Positions 13,405-27,353 of a DNA stretch of 64,000 bases are shown here, in pieces (positions within the stretch are counted from its first letter, which is position 1; each line of letters begins with the position of its first letter). The translations under genes and the position numbers were made by a program. The stretch is from Proteromonas lacertae (Eukaryota; Sar; Bigyra; Opalinata; Proteromonadidae), in assembly GCA_002245135.1 (NCBI GenBank), contig NGBS01000006.1, positions 55,638-119,637 on the forward strand, read 5' to 3'. The notes under the pieces are model-generated. The model worked only from the letters and a program-made list of their open reading frames with translations. It ran no database searches and was not told the origin of the DNA.

Positions 13405-14283
13405 AAATTACAGCAAAACATACATTAATCTTCTATATAGCCTAATATTTAAAAAAGAATAAAAATAACTGATACAAAAATACACAATTAATACAGTGTA
13501 TTAATCAAATTGTATTTTATTTCACAAGGTAGTTTTTTTCAAAGCATAATAATATGTTAAGTATACAGTATTTATATTATACTTATGAAATATACTAAGT
13601 TCATATTTATAATCATAGATATTATTGTGATTACTTATTAGAGTAGTATATAACACTCTTCAAATCTAATAAAAAAGTCGAGTATAGTCAATGGAGATAT
13701 TTCATGGCTAAAGTACGAAAGAAAATGAAATTCACCAAAGCGAAGGTAAAAATTATCAGTCATATTAAATTTATATTATAAAGATATTATGTGTGAATTT
13801 TGCATAAAAAGAGAATGATTGGCTATTCACTTTGAATCAGCAATACTTACACTTTATTTACATTATTAAATAAATATACTACTGTAGTAACAGTTTATTA
13901 ACTGTTTTAATACCCAAAAATCTTATAACGAAATTTTGTGTCTTTTGATGAAATAACCATAAATATATCACAATAAATATGAGTAACAGCAAATATAACA
14001 CTAGACAACATTCAGTAATGATTTTGTTACTCAAACAAAGATAACTGTCTTAATCAGCTTTAGGACATTTTTCATCAGCTTATACAAGTGTGCACCATGT
14101 GTTACTTGATCACTACTACATATACAGAATTAAAACCAAAAGATAAAGCCGTTGGTAATAAATAATTAATAAGGTCATTGATAATCAAGTCATTCTTCGT
14201 ATTACTGAACAGAAGGCGCGATTATTCATCTCAAGTTATTTTCTGAAGTTTTTATTTATTTTTCTATTGAATAATTGCATAGT
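13405..14283. other. Intergenic region, divergent promoters
   Basis: About 880 bases between the pseudokinase and the CHD gene. Apart from a 14-codon Lys-rich ORF start near 13704 that leads nowhere, I see no coding, RNA or repeat signal. It presumably contains the promoter and 5' leader of both genes. Confidence 0.5.
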
Positions 14284-17200
14284 ATGAGCTATCCTTCCCG
14301 TGTTAATTTGGGAGAAAATCAATACAATTATACTGGTACAGAACAAAATGCATTTTTGAACATCCCTCAAAGTCAACCACACACAAACACGCCTTCAACT
14401 ATCCGTATATGACAATTTTATATTTTTTTAGAATCTTCTACTCCTTTAGTTAGCAATAATTCTACAATACCTAGTCAAACATCTAATATTATGTTACAGA
14501 ATAATTACTATGGAGAGGTAAAAAAAGACAGATTTAATATGAATGCATATAATCCTAGTCAAGTGAATAATGTTGTAAATAGTGTAACAAATTCATCAGT
14601 ACAATATAATTCAATGGTAAAAGACGAAAATATGTACAAAAATACAGCAAATATCATGTCTTCTACTAATAGAATTCAAAATCCAACATTTAATACCACT
14701 TCTCAACCATACATGCCACAACAACAAATACCACCACCACAACAGCAACCATCACTACCTTCTCAATCACATATGCTTACTACCCAACCACAACAACAAC
14801 TACAGATTAATAATTATCATCAACAATCACAACATCAACCACAGATACAACAACAACAACAACAGTTACAGCAGCAACAACAGACACTTCGATTAATTGA
14901 TGATAAAGTTCCATCTTATTATTACGAAATAGATATAGAAAAAGGTACTTACGGTTTAGGAATGAATGTTGAAGAAAGTCAATTAGGTGTGACAGTGAAA
15001 GGATTTTTGAATAACCCAGACGGCTCGATGGGTCAAGCTCAACGTACTGGTAAAATATTAGCTGGTGATATTTTAATGGAAATAAACCATCGTAGTTTAT
15101 ACAAAGTAATATTTAGTGAAGTAATCAATTTACTTAAGAATAGTGGTAATATTTTACATTTGAAATTTAGGCGTATTAATTATGACCAATTAAAACCAAC
15201 ACATCGTGACGTCAGAGGTAATTTCAGTTATACACAAACTGAGCAATTAAGAAATCAGATTATAGCACATCGATTCTTCAGTGATGGACATGTTCCTAAT
15301 TCATTAGTATTATCATTAGCTTATGGTGAAATATCTAGAAATGGAAGAACTACACTTCCTGAACCAATACCAAACGTATTAAATTATATATATTTATTTA
15401 TTTATATTTATGAAATAGACAAATCGAAAAAAAAGTGGTCGAAAAAAGAAACCTCAAAATGATGATGAAGATTACGTTGATTATATACCAAAAACCAATA
15501 CTGAACCAATACGTCATAGTTTAAGAGAAGTAAGCCGAAAGAGTTATAAAGAAGATGATATTGATGATGAAAATGATAAAGATAATAGTGACAAAGAATC
15601 AACCAGTACATCCAAGAGTAAAGATGAAAAGAATGAGAACATATGGGATATTGATAAGATATTAGGAATTAGATATTATTTAGGTAAAGATACTACAGAT
15701 GAAGTGTTGGAATTATTGATTAAATGGAAAGGAAAAAGTTATACACATGTACAGTGGGTTAGTAAAGAAATATTAGATGAAATGGGATTAGGAAAATCTA
15801 AAAAATTAATCCGTTACTTAAATCAACATTTAGCAACTGCAGAACATATAAAGTTTGGTGAAGATAAAGTATATGATGATTATTTCCCAGCTACTTATAC
15901 AGAAATTGAGAGAATATTAGCAGTAAGAGAAGTGCCAGTAGAAGTAGCGAATAGTAGAAGAGATATAAAGAGTGGATTATTAAAGAACAGAATGAATGAA
16001 GAATATATTCAAAGTTTAGTTAGAAATTCACAAACCAATCTAAATAATACACCAAATACACCAAATACATCAAATACACCTAATACACCAAATACATCAA
16101 ATACAAAAAAAAAAAAAAAAAAAAACATAATACACAAAACAAATACATCAAAATACAACAACAACTCCACAACCAATGTTTCAATTAAGTGGAAAAATGA
16201 TAAGACAATTCCTTGTAAAATGGAATGGTTTATCTTTTAAAGAAATCACTTGGGAAAATGAAAATGAGATTGAAGATCCACAAATGATTACTCAATATTA
16301 TCAATTCAACTATCCTCCACCAATAAAGAGTTTACATTTAATCAATTTCAAAGATGAAAGACCACCTCCTCAATCTTGGAAACAATATGGTAAAACTCCA
16401 GAATATTTAAAGAAAGGAAATGAATTAAGAGGTTATCAGCTAGAAGGATTGAATTGGCTTGTATTCAGTTGGTATAACCGCCGTAATTGTATTTTAGCAG
16501 ATGAGATGGGTTTAGGTAAAACTGTTCAAACCATCTCTTTATTAGCTCATTTACACTATTGTGAACATTTACGAGGTCCATTTTTAATCTTAGCTCCTTT
16601 GAGTACATTACAACACTGGAAGCGAGAAGTAGAAAACTGGAGTGATATGAATGTAGTAGTATATCATGATGCTGAAGGTGGAAATCAAATTCGAAGTGAT
16701 ATTCGAAAATATTTATTCTATTATGAATCAGCGATGTTACAACAATATAATATCTATAAATTCAATGTGTTGGTAACATCTTATCATATCTTAATTCAAG
16801 ATTTCGAAGTATTAAATCAAATTCGTTGGCGTTATGTAGTGATTGATGAAGCTCAACGAATCAAAAATCGAGATACCAAATTTATCCAATATTTGCGAGA
16901 TTTGCGAAGTGATAGTCGATTATTATTAACAGGAACTCCAATTCAAAACGATGTGAATGAATTATGGAGTTTATTGAATTTTATTGAACCAAAAGTATTT
17001 GAAAATGAAGAAGATTTTATGAGTAAATTTGGAAATTTACATGACAGTGATCAAGTATCTAAACTACAAAGTGTATTAAATCAATATATGTTGAGACGAG
17101 TAAAAGAGAATGTAGAAAAATCAATTCCTCCAAAAGAAGAGATAATAATCGATATAGAATTAACAAGTCCTCAAAAGAAATATTATCGAGCGATATTTGA

Positions 17201-18851
17201 TCGAAATCGTGAATTTCTGAGTAGTCCAAATGGAGCCACAATGGGTCAATTAATCAATATGGAAGTGGAATTACGTAAAGTATGTAATCATCCATTTTTG
17301 GTTCGAGGAGTTGAAGAAACTGAGACAGGAAATATCGAAAGTGTTTATTATGATAAACTAATCAGTTATAGTGGTAAGATGTTATTATTACATAAACTAT
17401 TACCAAAATTACATAGTGAGAAACATAAATTATTGATTTTTACTCAATTCACTCATATGTTAGATTTATTAGGAGTATTAATAAGTTATTTAGGTTATAA
17501 ATATGAGAGATTAGATGGTTCAATTCGAGGTAATACTCGTCAACAAGCAATTGATCACTTTAACAGTAGTGAAGATTGTTTTATTTTTATATTATCAACT
17601 CGAGCAGGTGGTGTAGGAATCAATTTAACAGCTGCTGATACAGTGATAATCTATGATAGTGATTGGAATCCTCAAAATGATATTCAAGCTCAAGCTCGAT
17701 GTCATCGAATTGGTCAAACGAAGAGTGTTCGAGTTTATCGTTTAATAACTCAGAAGACATATGAAGCTGAAATGTTTAGTCGAGCTTCAAAGAAATTGGG
17801 ATTACATCAAGCTGTATTTGATAGTGGTGGAATTCAAGAATCCTTTGGTCGAAATGTAAATGAATTGAATGAAGGTGAAAAGATGAATACTTTAATGGAA
17901 ATGGATCGAAGTAAAATCGATATGTTATTGAGATATGGTGCTTATGCGATAATGGATGATGATAAAGAAACTCCCGTAACTTATAGTGAAGAAGATATAG
18001 ATCGAATCTTATCGAGTAGTCGAGTATTGAGATATGATGAAGAAAATGGAAATAATAGTAATGTAAATGGTGATAGAAATAATGGAAATATATTATCATT
18101 GAGTAAAGCTACTTTTAAAATCAAAAGTGAAGATGGAGATGAAGATATCGATTTTAAAGATCCTCAATTTTGGGAGAAAGTATTAGGTCCTCGAGTAGTA
18201 ACGAAACTACAACATAAAATGAAAGATAATTATCTGAATAAAGCGAGTGATGAAGAAATAGATGAATTTATGAATGAATTAGGTGATTTAGTAAATCAAG
18301 TGATAGAAAGTCGATTAGATGGTAAAATTCATGATGATACTCATGAAGTAGTGAATTTATTAATAGCTGTTCGAGAATGTGGTCGAAAAAACTTGCGAAG
18401 TCAAGCTGATGATTGGATAGAAGAATTAGAGAAACGTCGTCATCGTCGAAAAGTTGATCATCAATATACTGAATATGATAATGAATCAAATGATGAAGAT
18501 GTTGATGATGATCCCAAACCTCGAAAACGTCATAAGAATGAAAATATGAAAGATAATAATAATCACAATCATTCTAATAATAATAATAATAAGAGACGAA
18601 ATGAGAAAAGTGCAAAGAATGTGAATGTATGGAATAATAAACATGTGAGTGGAATAAAAATTCGAATGAAAGATATAAGTGAGAATGAAATAGTTTTATA
18701 TAAAATAGTAGAAATTTCGCCAAAGAATGTATTAAATAATGTGTACGATAAAAGTGATCATAGTTTGCGAAGTCGTCGAAATCGTCGAAAATATGGTTTA
18801 GATGATTTAGAGTTAGAATATGATGATAAAGATGATGAAGACTATAAATGA
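14284..18851 (+). CDS. CHD-type chromatin remodeler with N-terminal PDZ domain
   Basis: Starts at ATG 14284. Introns at 14405-14431 and 15376-15418 restore the frame. The N-terminus is Asn/Gln-rich. It is followed by a PDZ-like domain (about 14930-15180: YGLGMNV loop, GKILAGDILMEINHRSL core), then a basic/acidic linker, two chromodomains (about 15650-15840 and 16150-16310, with LIKWKGKSYTHVQWV and FLVKWNGLSFKEITWE), and a complete SNF2 ATPase (ADEMGLGKTVQTI Walker A, VVIDEAQ motif II, LLTGTPIQN motif III, STRAGGVGINL motif V, QARCHRIGQ motif VI). The C-terminal DPQFWEKVLGP and helical region match CHD1-like proteins. It should slide nucleosomes and bind methylated H3 tails. A run of 20 A (16105-16124) lies in a Thr/Asn/Pro repeat between the chromodomains, and the reading frame changes within the next 50 bases. 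Confidence 0.9.
16105..16124 (+). repeat. Poly(A) run of 20 inside the CHD coding region
   Basis: Twenty consecutive A follow a degenerate AAATACACC/AAATACATC repeat (about 16045-16104) encoding Asn-Thr-Pro/Ser. Downstream of it the reading frame of the first chromodomain and the frame of the second chromodomain disagree. Replication slippage or a sequencing length error is the simplest cause. Confidence 0.85.
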
Positions 18852-19002
18852 TTAAGATAATAATACTTTGTTGTTTATTCATATTGTATTATTGATGATG
18901 AGTAAATATAAACAAAATAAAATAAAAATGTAAAAATGAATGTAATTGACTTGTGACATGTCAAGTCATCTCAACATAATTAAAAAATAAAAACAAATCA
19001 AA

Positions 19003-22000
19003 ATGAGAGTTTTAGTGATGTTGATGAGAATATTGATGATATGTGAGATATGTGTGAGCATAATATGGAGTGTATGTCCTAACAGTTGTAGTGGACATGG
19101 AAGTTGTTCAAATTCTGTTTGTGTTTGTTTCAGTGACAGTGAGAGTGGTGAAAGTTACAGTGGCGTTGACTGTAGTTTACGTGGTTGTGCTCGTGGCAAC
19201 CCTTTCAGTGCTGTTCGTTCAGTTTATCCTAGTTTAGGAGTTGGAAGTAGTTATTACTCTGTAAATCGTGAATTGTCTGAAGTAAGAGAAATGGAAGTAG
19301 AAGAAAGTGGTGGTTACCCATTGAAGTTAGTAGAAGGAAGTGTTGCTTTAGATAAAGATGGTAAACTATGGAAAGTGAGTGGAATCGAAAAATTGGTTGA
19401 AATATTCCCCAAAAGTGGTGGAATAATTGAATGTGAGTTTACTAATACAGCGGATAATACTGTTATTAAATCTTTAAATGTGATTAGTCATACTTCCACT
19501 TCAACTTATGTATTATTTGATGATACAGTTAAATCAATTGGCGATGGTGCTGATGATACTTATAAAAGTGTTGTTTGTACTGATATTCTATCAATGAGAA
19601 ATGATTTAACTCAAATTAAACCAACACCTGTGAAAGAAGGTCCAACCACTGCTCCTGGTTCAAGATTATTATCAAATAATACAAGACAATTAGGTGATCC
19701 AGTTACCTCCTCATTTACATGGAATGGATATTATTCAATTCTGAAAGATATGGGATTATTAACACCAAATAAAGAAACTCCAACTAAATATGAAAGTAAT
19801 GAATTTGTATTTGCTTGTTATACTCTACCAGCTGTTGATTCAAGTGATTCAATAACTACTGTTGAGATAAAGAAATATACTGGTTTTATTGCTGAAAGAG
19901 AAGGAGAAACAGAGAATGTTTTATTTACAATATCAGGTGAAACAGCTGATAAAGTTCCTACTAAAGGTGATATGTGCTTATGTTTAATGGATGGTGAAGG
20001 AAGTGAAGTGAAATTAGAAGAAAGTGAAATATCTGAAAATATAAGATATGATGAAAGTGATAAGAAATATTATATAGGTAAATATAAAGATGCTGCTACT
20101 GCTAATGCTGATCATGTTGCTTATGGTACAGTTACTGATGGTGTTTTAACAATCACATCAACTCTCAAAGGTGATGATTTATTATATTTTGGTATTAACA
20201 GAGTTGTATATGGAACAATATTAGATGGAGGAATATTCAAAGAAATATTAGTTACAATGTCTTCTACTGATCCTTTAAAAACCTGTAACAATTACTGGTA
20301 ACGTTGTTTTACCATATTTAAGATCATCAGCAATTAATCCATTAACACCATCACCAAAACAAACAATTACTGCAAAATCAGGAACATTATATAAAGCATA
20401 TTACTTTGCTGATAATTTATTAAATTCAATGAAGAAAGAAGGTGGAATATTGGAATGTGAATATACTCCTACTGCTGCTCCTCGTGAAAGAATTTTAGCT
20501 GATGTGAAAGGAATAGTTAGAAATTGCAGATGGTGTAAATAAAGATACATTAAAATGCTCAGGTATAAAATCAATTAGAAATGATATGACAACTTATAAT
20601 GGATTATCAGAGTTAGTAATGCAAAAAACTAGTGGTGGTGGTAGTGGTAGATTATTAACTGAAAATATCATTACATGGACAGGATATAGTCCAATACTAA
20701 AGAATATGGGATATGCAGAGAATAATGAAGTGAATTTTACATGTTTTAGAACAGATGATCCAAGTAAACTAATTAAGACTATTGAAACTACATTAAGTTA
20801 TGATAAAACTACTCCCACAAATGCGTTATTTACATATACTCCTACATCAGAAACTGTTGCAAGAACTTATATTTGTTTTATGAAGACAAAATTTGATAAA
20901 ACTGATGTAATTCTTGAAAATAGTGATATAAAAGATAAAATTGTATATGATAATTCATCTCCAAATAAGAATTATTATTTTGGTGAATATATTGTATCAA
21001 CAGAAACAAAATATGAAAAAGAAACTGATGGAACTGAAGTAATTATATTAAATAGTGGAAGTAAATTTGAATTGAAAAATGATAATTCAGCATCAACAAT
21101 AACAATTCCAGATTTTGAGAAAATACCAGAAGATATACAAACCAAATTAGTAACAGGTAATACATTTAAATTGAAAGTGATGAAAAAAGAATCATTTATT
21201 GAAACTACAGTAAAATGTACAATAAGCAGTATAACTACTCCAACTCCTGCTGCTGATCCTGCCGGTTCTAGAAGATCACTTGAATCAGTTAAGAAGATAA
21301 TATCTTTTTCTCCAACTGATAGTAATATTAAATTTGATACTGATGATATTCCATTTTATGTAATGTATTTGAATATTCCAACACCTTCACCAACTTCTGA
21401 ACCAACTGAGAAACCTACAGAAACACCAATAACAGAAATAAACAATATTGATGTAAATTCCTATTTTTATGAAATAAATAATTTCTTAGAAGATTTAACA
21501 TCTGAATTACCATTAATAGGAGGAAAATTACAATGTAAAATAGATGAAGTTGGACATGTAGGAATAATTGATGTAAAAGGAGTAAAAGGAAGTGTAAGTT
21601 ATATGAAATTCAATACTGCAGTAAGTAATAGAAGAAGAATGATGAATGATATAATATCATTGGAGAATATAAAAGACTGTAAAATCACAAATGTGAGAAA
21701 AGATATGTCATTTTATAATGTATTAAAATTAGATAATTCGAATTATGTAAATGGAATAATGAGTTGGATTGGTTATGGTGAAATATTCCCTTCTTTGAAT
21801 GGAAATATGATTTGTTATAATCCATCTAAAGAATCAAATAAAGAAATGACAATATATGAAAATTTGAAGATTTATAAAATAAAGAATTTAAACAATAACA
21901 ATAAATATGATATAAACATTCAATTTGGTGATAAAAAGCCAAGTGTTGATGATGTTTGCTATATGTTAAGTAATGGAAATACTGCAATATCAATCGAATC

Positions 22001-23000
22001 AAGTGAATTGAATGATTTTATAAGAAAAGATTCTAATGGAAAATATTATTTTGGTAAAAGTGAAATAAAAGAGGATGGAAAAAGTGAAGAAATAAAGAAA
22101 AGTGATGGAAGTGTAGAAATATCAGTAAATAGTAATAAATTTGTTGATAGTTTTAGTAGTGATGATGAAGCTGATAGATTTACAAATAATGATAATAAAA
22201 ACAAATTGGATTTATTTGATATAAAAGAACCATCCTCTCCATCACTCTATATTCCTCCTGATATGATCGGAATCGAAAGCCAAAAGATGGTAGTAGTAGG
22301 AAATACAGTCGAATTAATATTTATATCAAAAGGATCAAAAAGTGAAGGAAATGCTCAAATATTGAAGATAAATAAAGATAAATTAGAAAGATTTCAATTA
22401 TTATTATCAAGTGCAATTTATCTTCCAACAAAACCAGATAGAAGATTAAGATCATTAGCTCCAGCTGATAGTATTGATGTTGATATGTTAGTAATAAATT
22501 TTAAGAGTGAAGGATCAACTCATGTTGCAATAGAATGTAGTGGTCAAGGAAGTTGTGACAGAAGTAGTGGTTTATGTAAATGCTATAATGGATTTAGTGG
22601 AAGTGCTTGTGAAAGATTAGATTGTCCAAATAACTGTAATGGCAATGGTCGATGTGTTGCTTTGAGCGAATTATTATCGAATGAAGAGTTAGAAGAATAT
22701 ATTGGATTTGGAAATAAACATGTAGGTAAATATGATGATGGAAGTAGTACTGTTAAAGATGTTCAGTTTTCAAATCAAGTATTTGGCTGTTTATGTGATA
22801 AGCGACATCGTGGATATGATTGTAGTTTAATCGAATGTCCATCTGGTGAAGATCCAGAAGAAGCAACAAACATGAATGGAAAAGAAGATGAGTTTAGAGA
22901 TTGTAGTGGAAGAGGTATTTGTAATTACAATACAGGTGTTTGTGAATGTTTTGATGGATTTAGTGGTGAAGGATGTCAAAACCAAGTTGAAATGATGTAA
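19003..23000 (+). CDS. Secreted multi-EGF protein with triplicated novel module (two frameshifts)
   Basis: Starts at ATG 19003 with a hydrophobic signal peptide (about residues 1-24), immediately followed by an EGF-like domain (CPNSCSGHGSCSNSVCVC). Three further EGF-like domains close the protein (about 22530-22985: CSGQGSC, CPNNCNGNGRC, CSGRGIC). Between them a module of about 115 residues repeats three times, at about 19700, 20660 and 21750. Each copy begins with W-x-GY and contains F/I-x-CY/F, a C-(L/F/Y)-M segment and a final KYY(I/F)GK/E. I recognise no family for it. Arg-rich (R)RLL/RRSL/RRMM motifs precede several modules and may be processing sites. Two +1 frame changes (near 20280 at an A run and near 20522) separate three segments that are otherwise continuous in sense. 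They are either assembly errors or lesions. Confidence 0.75.
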
Positions 23001-23148
23001 TATTATTTTTATTACCTTCATTCAATTCTTATTATTGAAATTATATTTTTGATTAACTATTATACTATGTTAATCGATATGAAATTGTTTTTGTTGTTGA
23101 AATACTATTACAATAAGATTAAAATGAAAAGAAAACTAAAATTTAATT

Positions 23149-26100
23149 CTATATATCAGTTGAAGTTTTTTTCCTTAAATCTTCATCAATCCAATAATCT
23201 CGAGTTATTTCATAGTTGATTAGTTCACTTGCTTTTCTATCAATCTAATCAAATAATATAATATATAATATAAAATCATACATTACTTCCTACAGCTAAT
23301 CCATAACTATTTATATCATTACTGTATTTATCTTTCATCACTTTTGTTCGAATTATTTCAATTGTGTAGATTCTACCAACATAATGACTTTTACCACTTA
23401 AAATACTACTTTTCTTTAATAACATCTCACTTCTAGCACTGGAAGGTCTTCTTGAAGAATATTTTGAATTTATTTTTGTTACTGAATTCATTGATATACT
23501 GTTTTGTCGAGATACTGTTGATTCACTTACTCTACTTCCATTACTATATATACAATTAACTACTCTACCAATTATCTATTATTATTATTATTATATAAAA
23601 TCATATATATATAAATATATACTAATCTTTCAATTCTTTCACTTTCATTTGGTATTTCATCTGCAAATAGTATTACATCACCTATTTCTATATCTATATC
23701 ACTGTAACTTGTTTCAGTACATTCCACTGGAAATCCTCTATTCCAAATATCACTGTAAATTGGTTCACTTTCTGTTGTTTTTATCTATTAACATAATAAT
23801 AATATATAATATACTGAAATTGAATCACTGTAATATCCATTGTAACATTTTGCTCGAATTAAATAGTCTTTACATGGTTTTAAATTAGAAATTCGACAAT
23901 AATTCAATTTACCTTCATAACATACATTCCAATTTCTATTTCGATAAATATAAATAAATATACGTTACTCTATTTTCAACTGCCTTTATTTCAACTATAT
24001 ATTTATCATTATAATCATTTACTAATAAATAAAACATTATTATATACCTTGCTTCCATTTGATTGAACAACTTCGAGATAAAACTTCTATTCTGGCTAAA
24101 CATTCAACTCTTTCACTCAATGTATGAATTCTTATACTTTTAGAATATAATGAATTGGTAAATGAATTAAATACTTGAATTGAAACACTATTTATATAAT
24201 AAATAATACTAATAAATATATATACTCATAATCTGTATTTGGTATAAGATCACTAACAACTGTAAAATAGTTTTCATCAACTACAATATCCTCTGGACTT
24301 ATATCATTATTACGATTGATTGTTCTTATTCGATATTTTACTGCATTAGTTTTAAACCAATTATCAAATTCTTCAGCAGTTATTACACCGTTATTATCTT
24401 CATCAAATTTATTAAACAATTCTTCCATTTCTTTATCGTCTATTTTTAAACCAAATTCATTCATTAATATTTTAAATTCATTTCGATCTAATACTCCATC
24501 ATTGTTTTTATCATTATTCAACATTATATCATTGCTTGTCATATATTTATCATGAATTTTACTAAGTGCTTGATCAATATGGACTCCATGATGTTCAGGA
24601 TGAAGTGCTTCTTCTTCATTACTCCATTTAGCTATTTCTTCATCTGGCTTCTTTAGTTTCGTTGTTTTTATTTCTATTTTTGGTTTATTGAATTTGTTAT
24701 ATCTTTTCCATTCTACACGAAAAGATCGACTATCAACACCACCACCAACAATTGATAAAGTTGGAGGATCAGGTGTAGCTAACAATGTACAAACAGTCTA
24801 AAGCACAGTGTATTAATAAATGAATATAAAATATACAGTGTAATCTGTTGGATCTGATATTGACACTCCATCAGCTGATTTTATTAATAATCGAAATTGA
24901 TAGATTGTTGATGGTAATAAATGATCTACAATTATCTCTGCAGATTTTCCAATATATTCATCTCTCCATACGTTATTAACATCATCAATACATCTTTGTA
25001 GAACATACATACATCCATTACGAATTGCTGCACTTGGAATACTAAAACAAAAATATAAAAAAATATAAAATTATATACTTTTCAACATTCATATTAATAG
25101 CAAAGAAAGATACGAATTCTTCCCAACTTATACTATCACTATCATCATTGTTAATAACATCATATAAACTATTTAAAAATATAATTAAAGAATAATAATA
25201 ATAATAATAATGCTATTATTAAAAAAAGGATATATTTTGGTTCTGGAATAGCTTCAGATTTCTTTGAAGTTGTTGAACCACCTGCATCTAATTTTGATTC
25301 ACTCATTTTTGATTCACTCATTGTTTTAGAAGCATTATTATATTCCGTTTTGTCTAATGATATTTTACTCTTTCCATATTTCGATATTTTCAAACTGTTT
25401 ATAAATTCAGCCAATTTTTTGTCTTTTTCTAAACCTTCCATCAATTCTTCTCTGTCTAATGTTCCACTATGATCTTCATCTAATGCATCAAATATATACT
25501 ATTAATAAATAATAATAATAATATAAAATATACTCTAAGTCTGTTAATCATATCTACTTTGTCTTTATTCACATCCCAATTCAATTTCACTGTATAAGCT
25601 GTTTTTCTTACTACCATAGGTTTTAATGGATGTCTTTCTGGTCTTGGATATACATTAATGTAACTATAATCACTTTTACCATTCGCATTATAGGCAGTTA
25701 CTCTATATGTATATTTTGTATAACAATTCAATCCTTTATCAACAAAGAAATTCTTCATATCTTCATCAGCTAATGAAATAATAATAATAATAGAAATATA
25801 CGAGTAATTGGATCTTTATAAACATTTAAAAACTCATGAGCATCAATCAGTTTATCAATTGAATAAAACATTACTACATCATTCTTATCACCAGGCTTAT
25901 AGTTCAATGTAATACAGGAACAAGTATTATCTTCAAATTCATCACCAACTCGATAAGTAACTTTTGGTGGCATTGGTTTTGGAGTCTATATATATATATA
26001 TAAATGATTATTATTATACAGTCAATAATGTCTTTGCCAATTTCTCTTTTAGTAATTGTGGAGCAGAAAGATATCTCAATATTTTCATATTATTAGACGT

Positions 26101-26302
26101 TGTTTCTATATTAAAATAAATAATAGATAAATACTTCTATTACATTGAGATTTCTCACATTTCTTTGGTGTTTCAAAGTCTTTATTATTGTGCAAATCAC
26201 AAATGAATTTATTTTTTTTCCTATCAACATGACTAGGCATTTCAATTCCTTTAATATCTTTACTAATAGATAGACCACAAAATGGACAAGCACTAAAAAT
26301 AT

Positions 26303-26336
<34 letters not shown>

Positions 26337-27308
26337 GAATCCCAAATACACTTTTTCTTCATAGCTTCACTAACACTTCCACTTGGACCAGTAAAATCAA
26401 TAAATTCATCATAACTTATTGTTTTACTATTATCAGCATCAAATGCTCTGAAAACTCTATCAATTTCATTCTGATTTAAACGAATTGACATTAATGAACA
26501 GAAGTAGTTAAAATCTTTATGATTTAATACGAAATACTCTTTTGGAATATCTGATTGATTCTCAATACCATCTTTTAAAATTGAATAAATCATTGTTGGA
26601 TTGACTTTCTTTTCAATTTTCATTTTTACGAACTTATCGAAGAAAGTATTAGCTAGTTGTCTTTCAAAATCACTTTCTGGAGAAAGTATCTTTAAGAATA
26701 ATAATCTAGTACTTGTAGATATTTGATGAAACTATAATAAAAATAAAATTATATATAAATACATCACATGAAACTGGTGGAACTAAATCCCAAATTGCTT
26801 CTAACAAATGTTGAGAGTATCTTACATTACCCCAATTAAAGAAATCATCTTTCAAAGTTTCATCTATTGATTTTAAACATTCTGCAACAATCATTACTTT
26901 CTTATTCTCTTTATCTTGATCATCAGTGAAATTGTAATTCTTTAATCTGAATACTGGATCTTTTTTTTCTAATAATATTCTTTCTAAGTAGAATCGAGCT
27001 TTTTCCATGAATTCTTTCATTCCTTTCCATTCATTGAAATATTTAATACTCTATAAAATAAATAAATAATAATTATAATATACTAATTCTTTCATTCTTT
27101 TTTCTTTCTCCCTTCTTTCTTGTTTCTTTTTACATGCCAATCTGTATAATGTTTCATCAACTTCACCAACATCATCTTTATAATATTCTTTTCTATTTGC
27201 ACCTGTTTCAGCTAAAGCTCTTTTGTATTTATCAATTTCATCTTCATTCTTTGATTCAAAATGCATTCTTTTTAGCCCTAAATCATTCCATCTATTCAAT
27301 TGAATATC

Positions 27309-27353
<45 letters not shown>

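Noticed and set aside
13704-13760. Short ORF beginning MAKVRKKMKFTKAK, like the start of a basic ribosome-biogenesis protein
   Set aside because: It stops after about 22 codons and no downstream exon continues it; no second supporting signal.
20270-20590. Euplotes-type programmed +1 frameshifting
   Set aside because: No AAA-TAA or AAA-TAG slippery codon pair at either site.
26309-26335. TA dinucleotide run as a satellite or origin
   Set aside because: It lies inside an intron of the EF-hand gene, as do similar runs near 7455, 33032 and 51341; ordinary intronic microsatellites.
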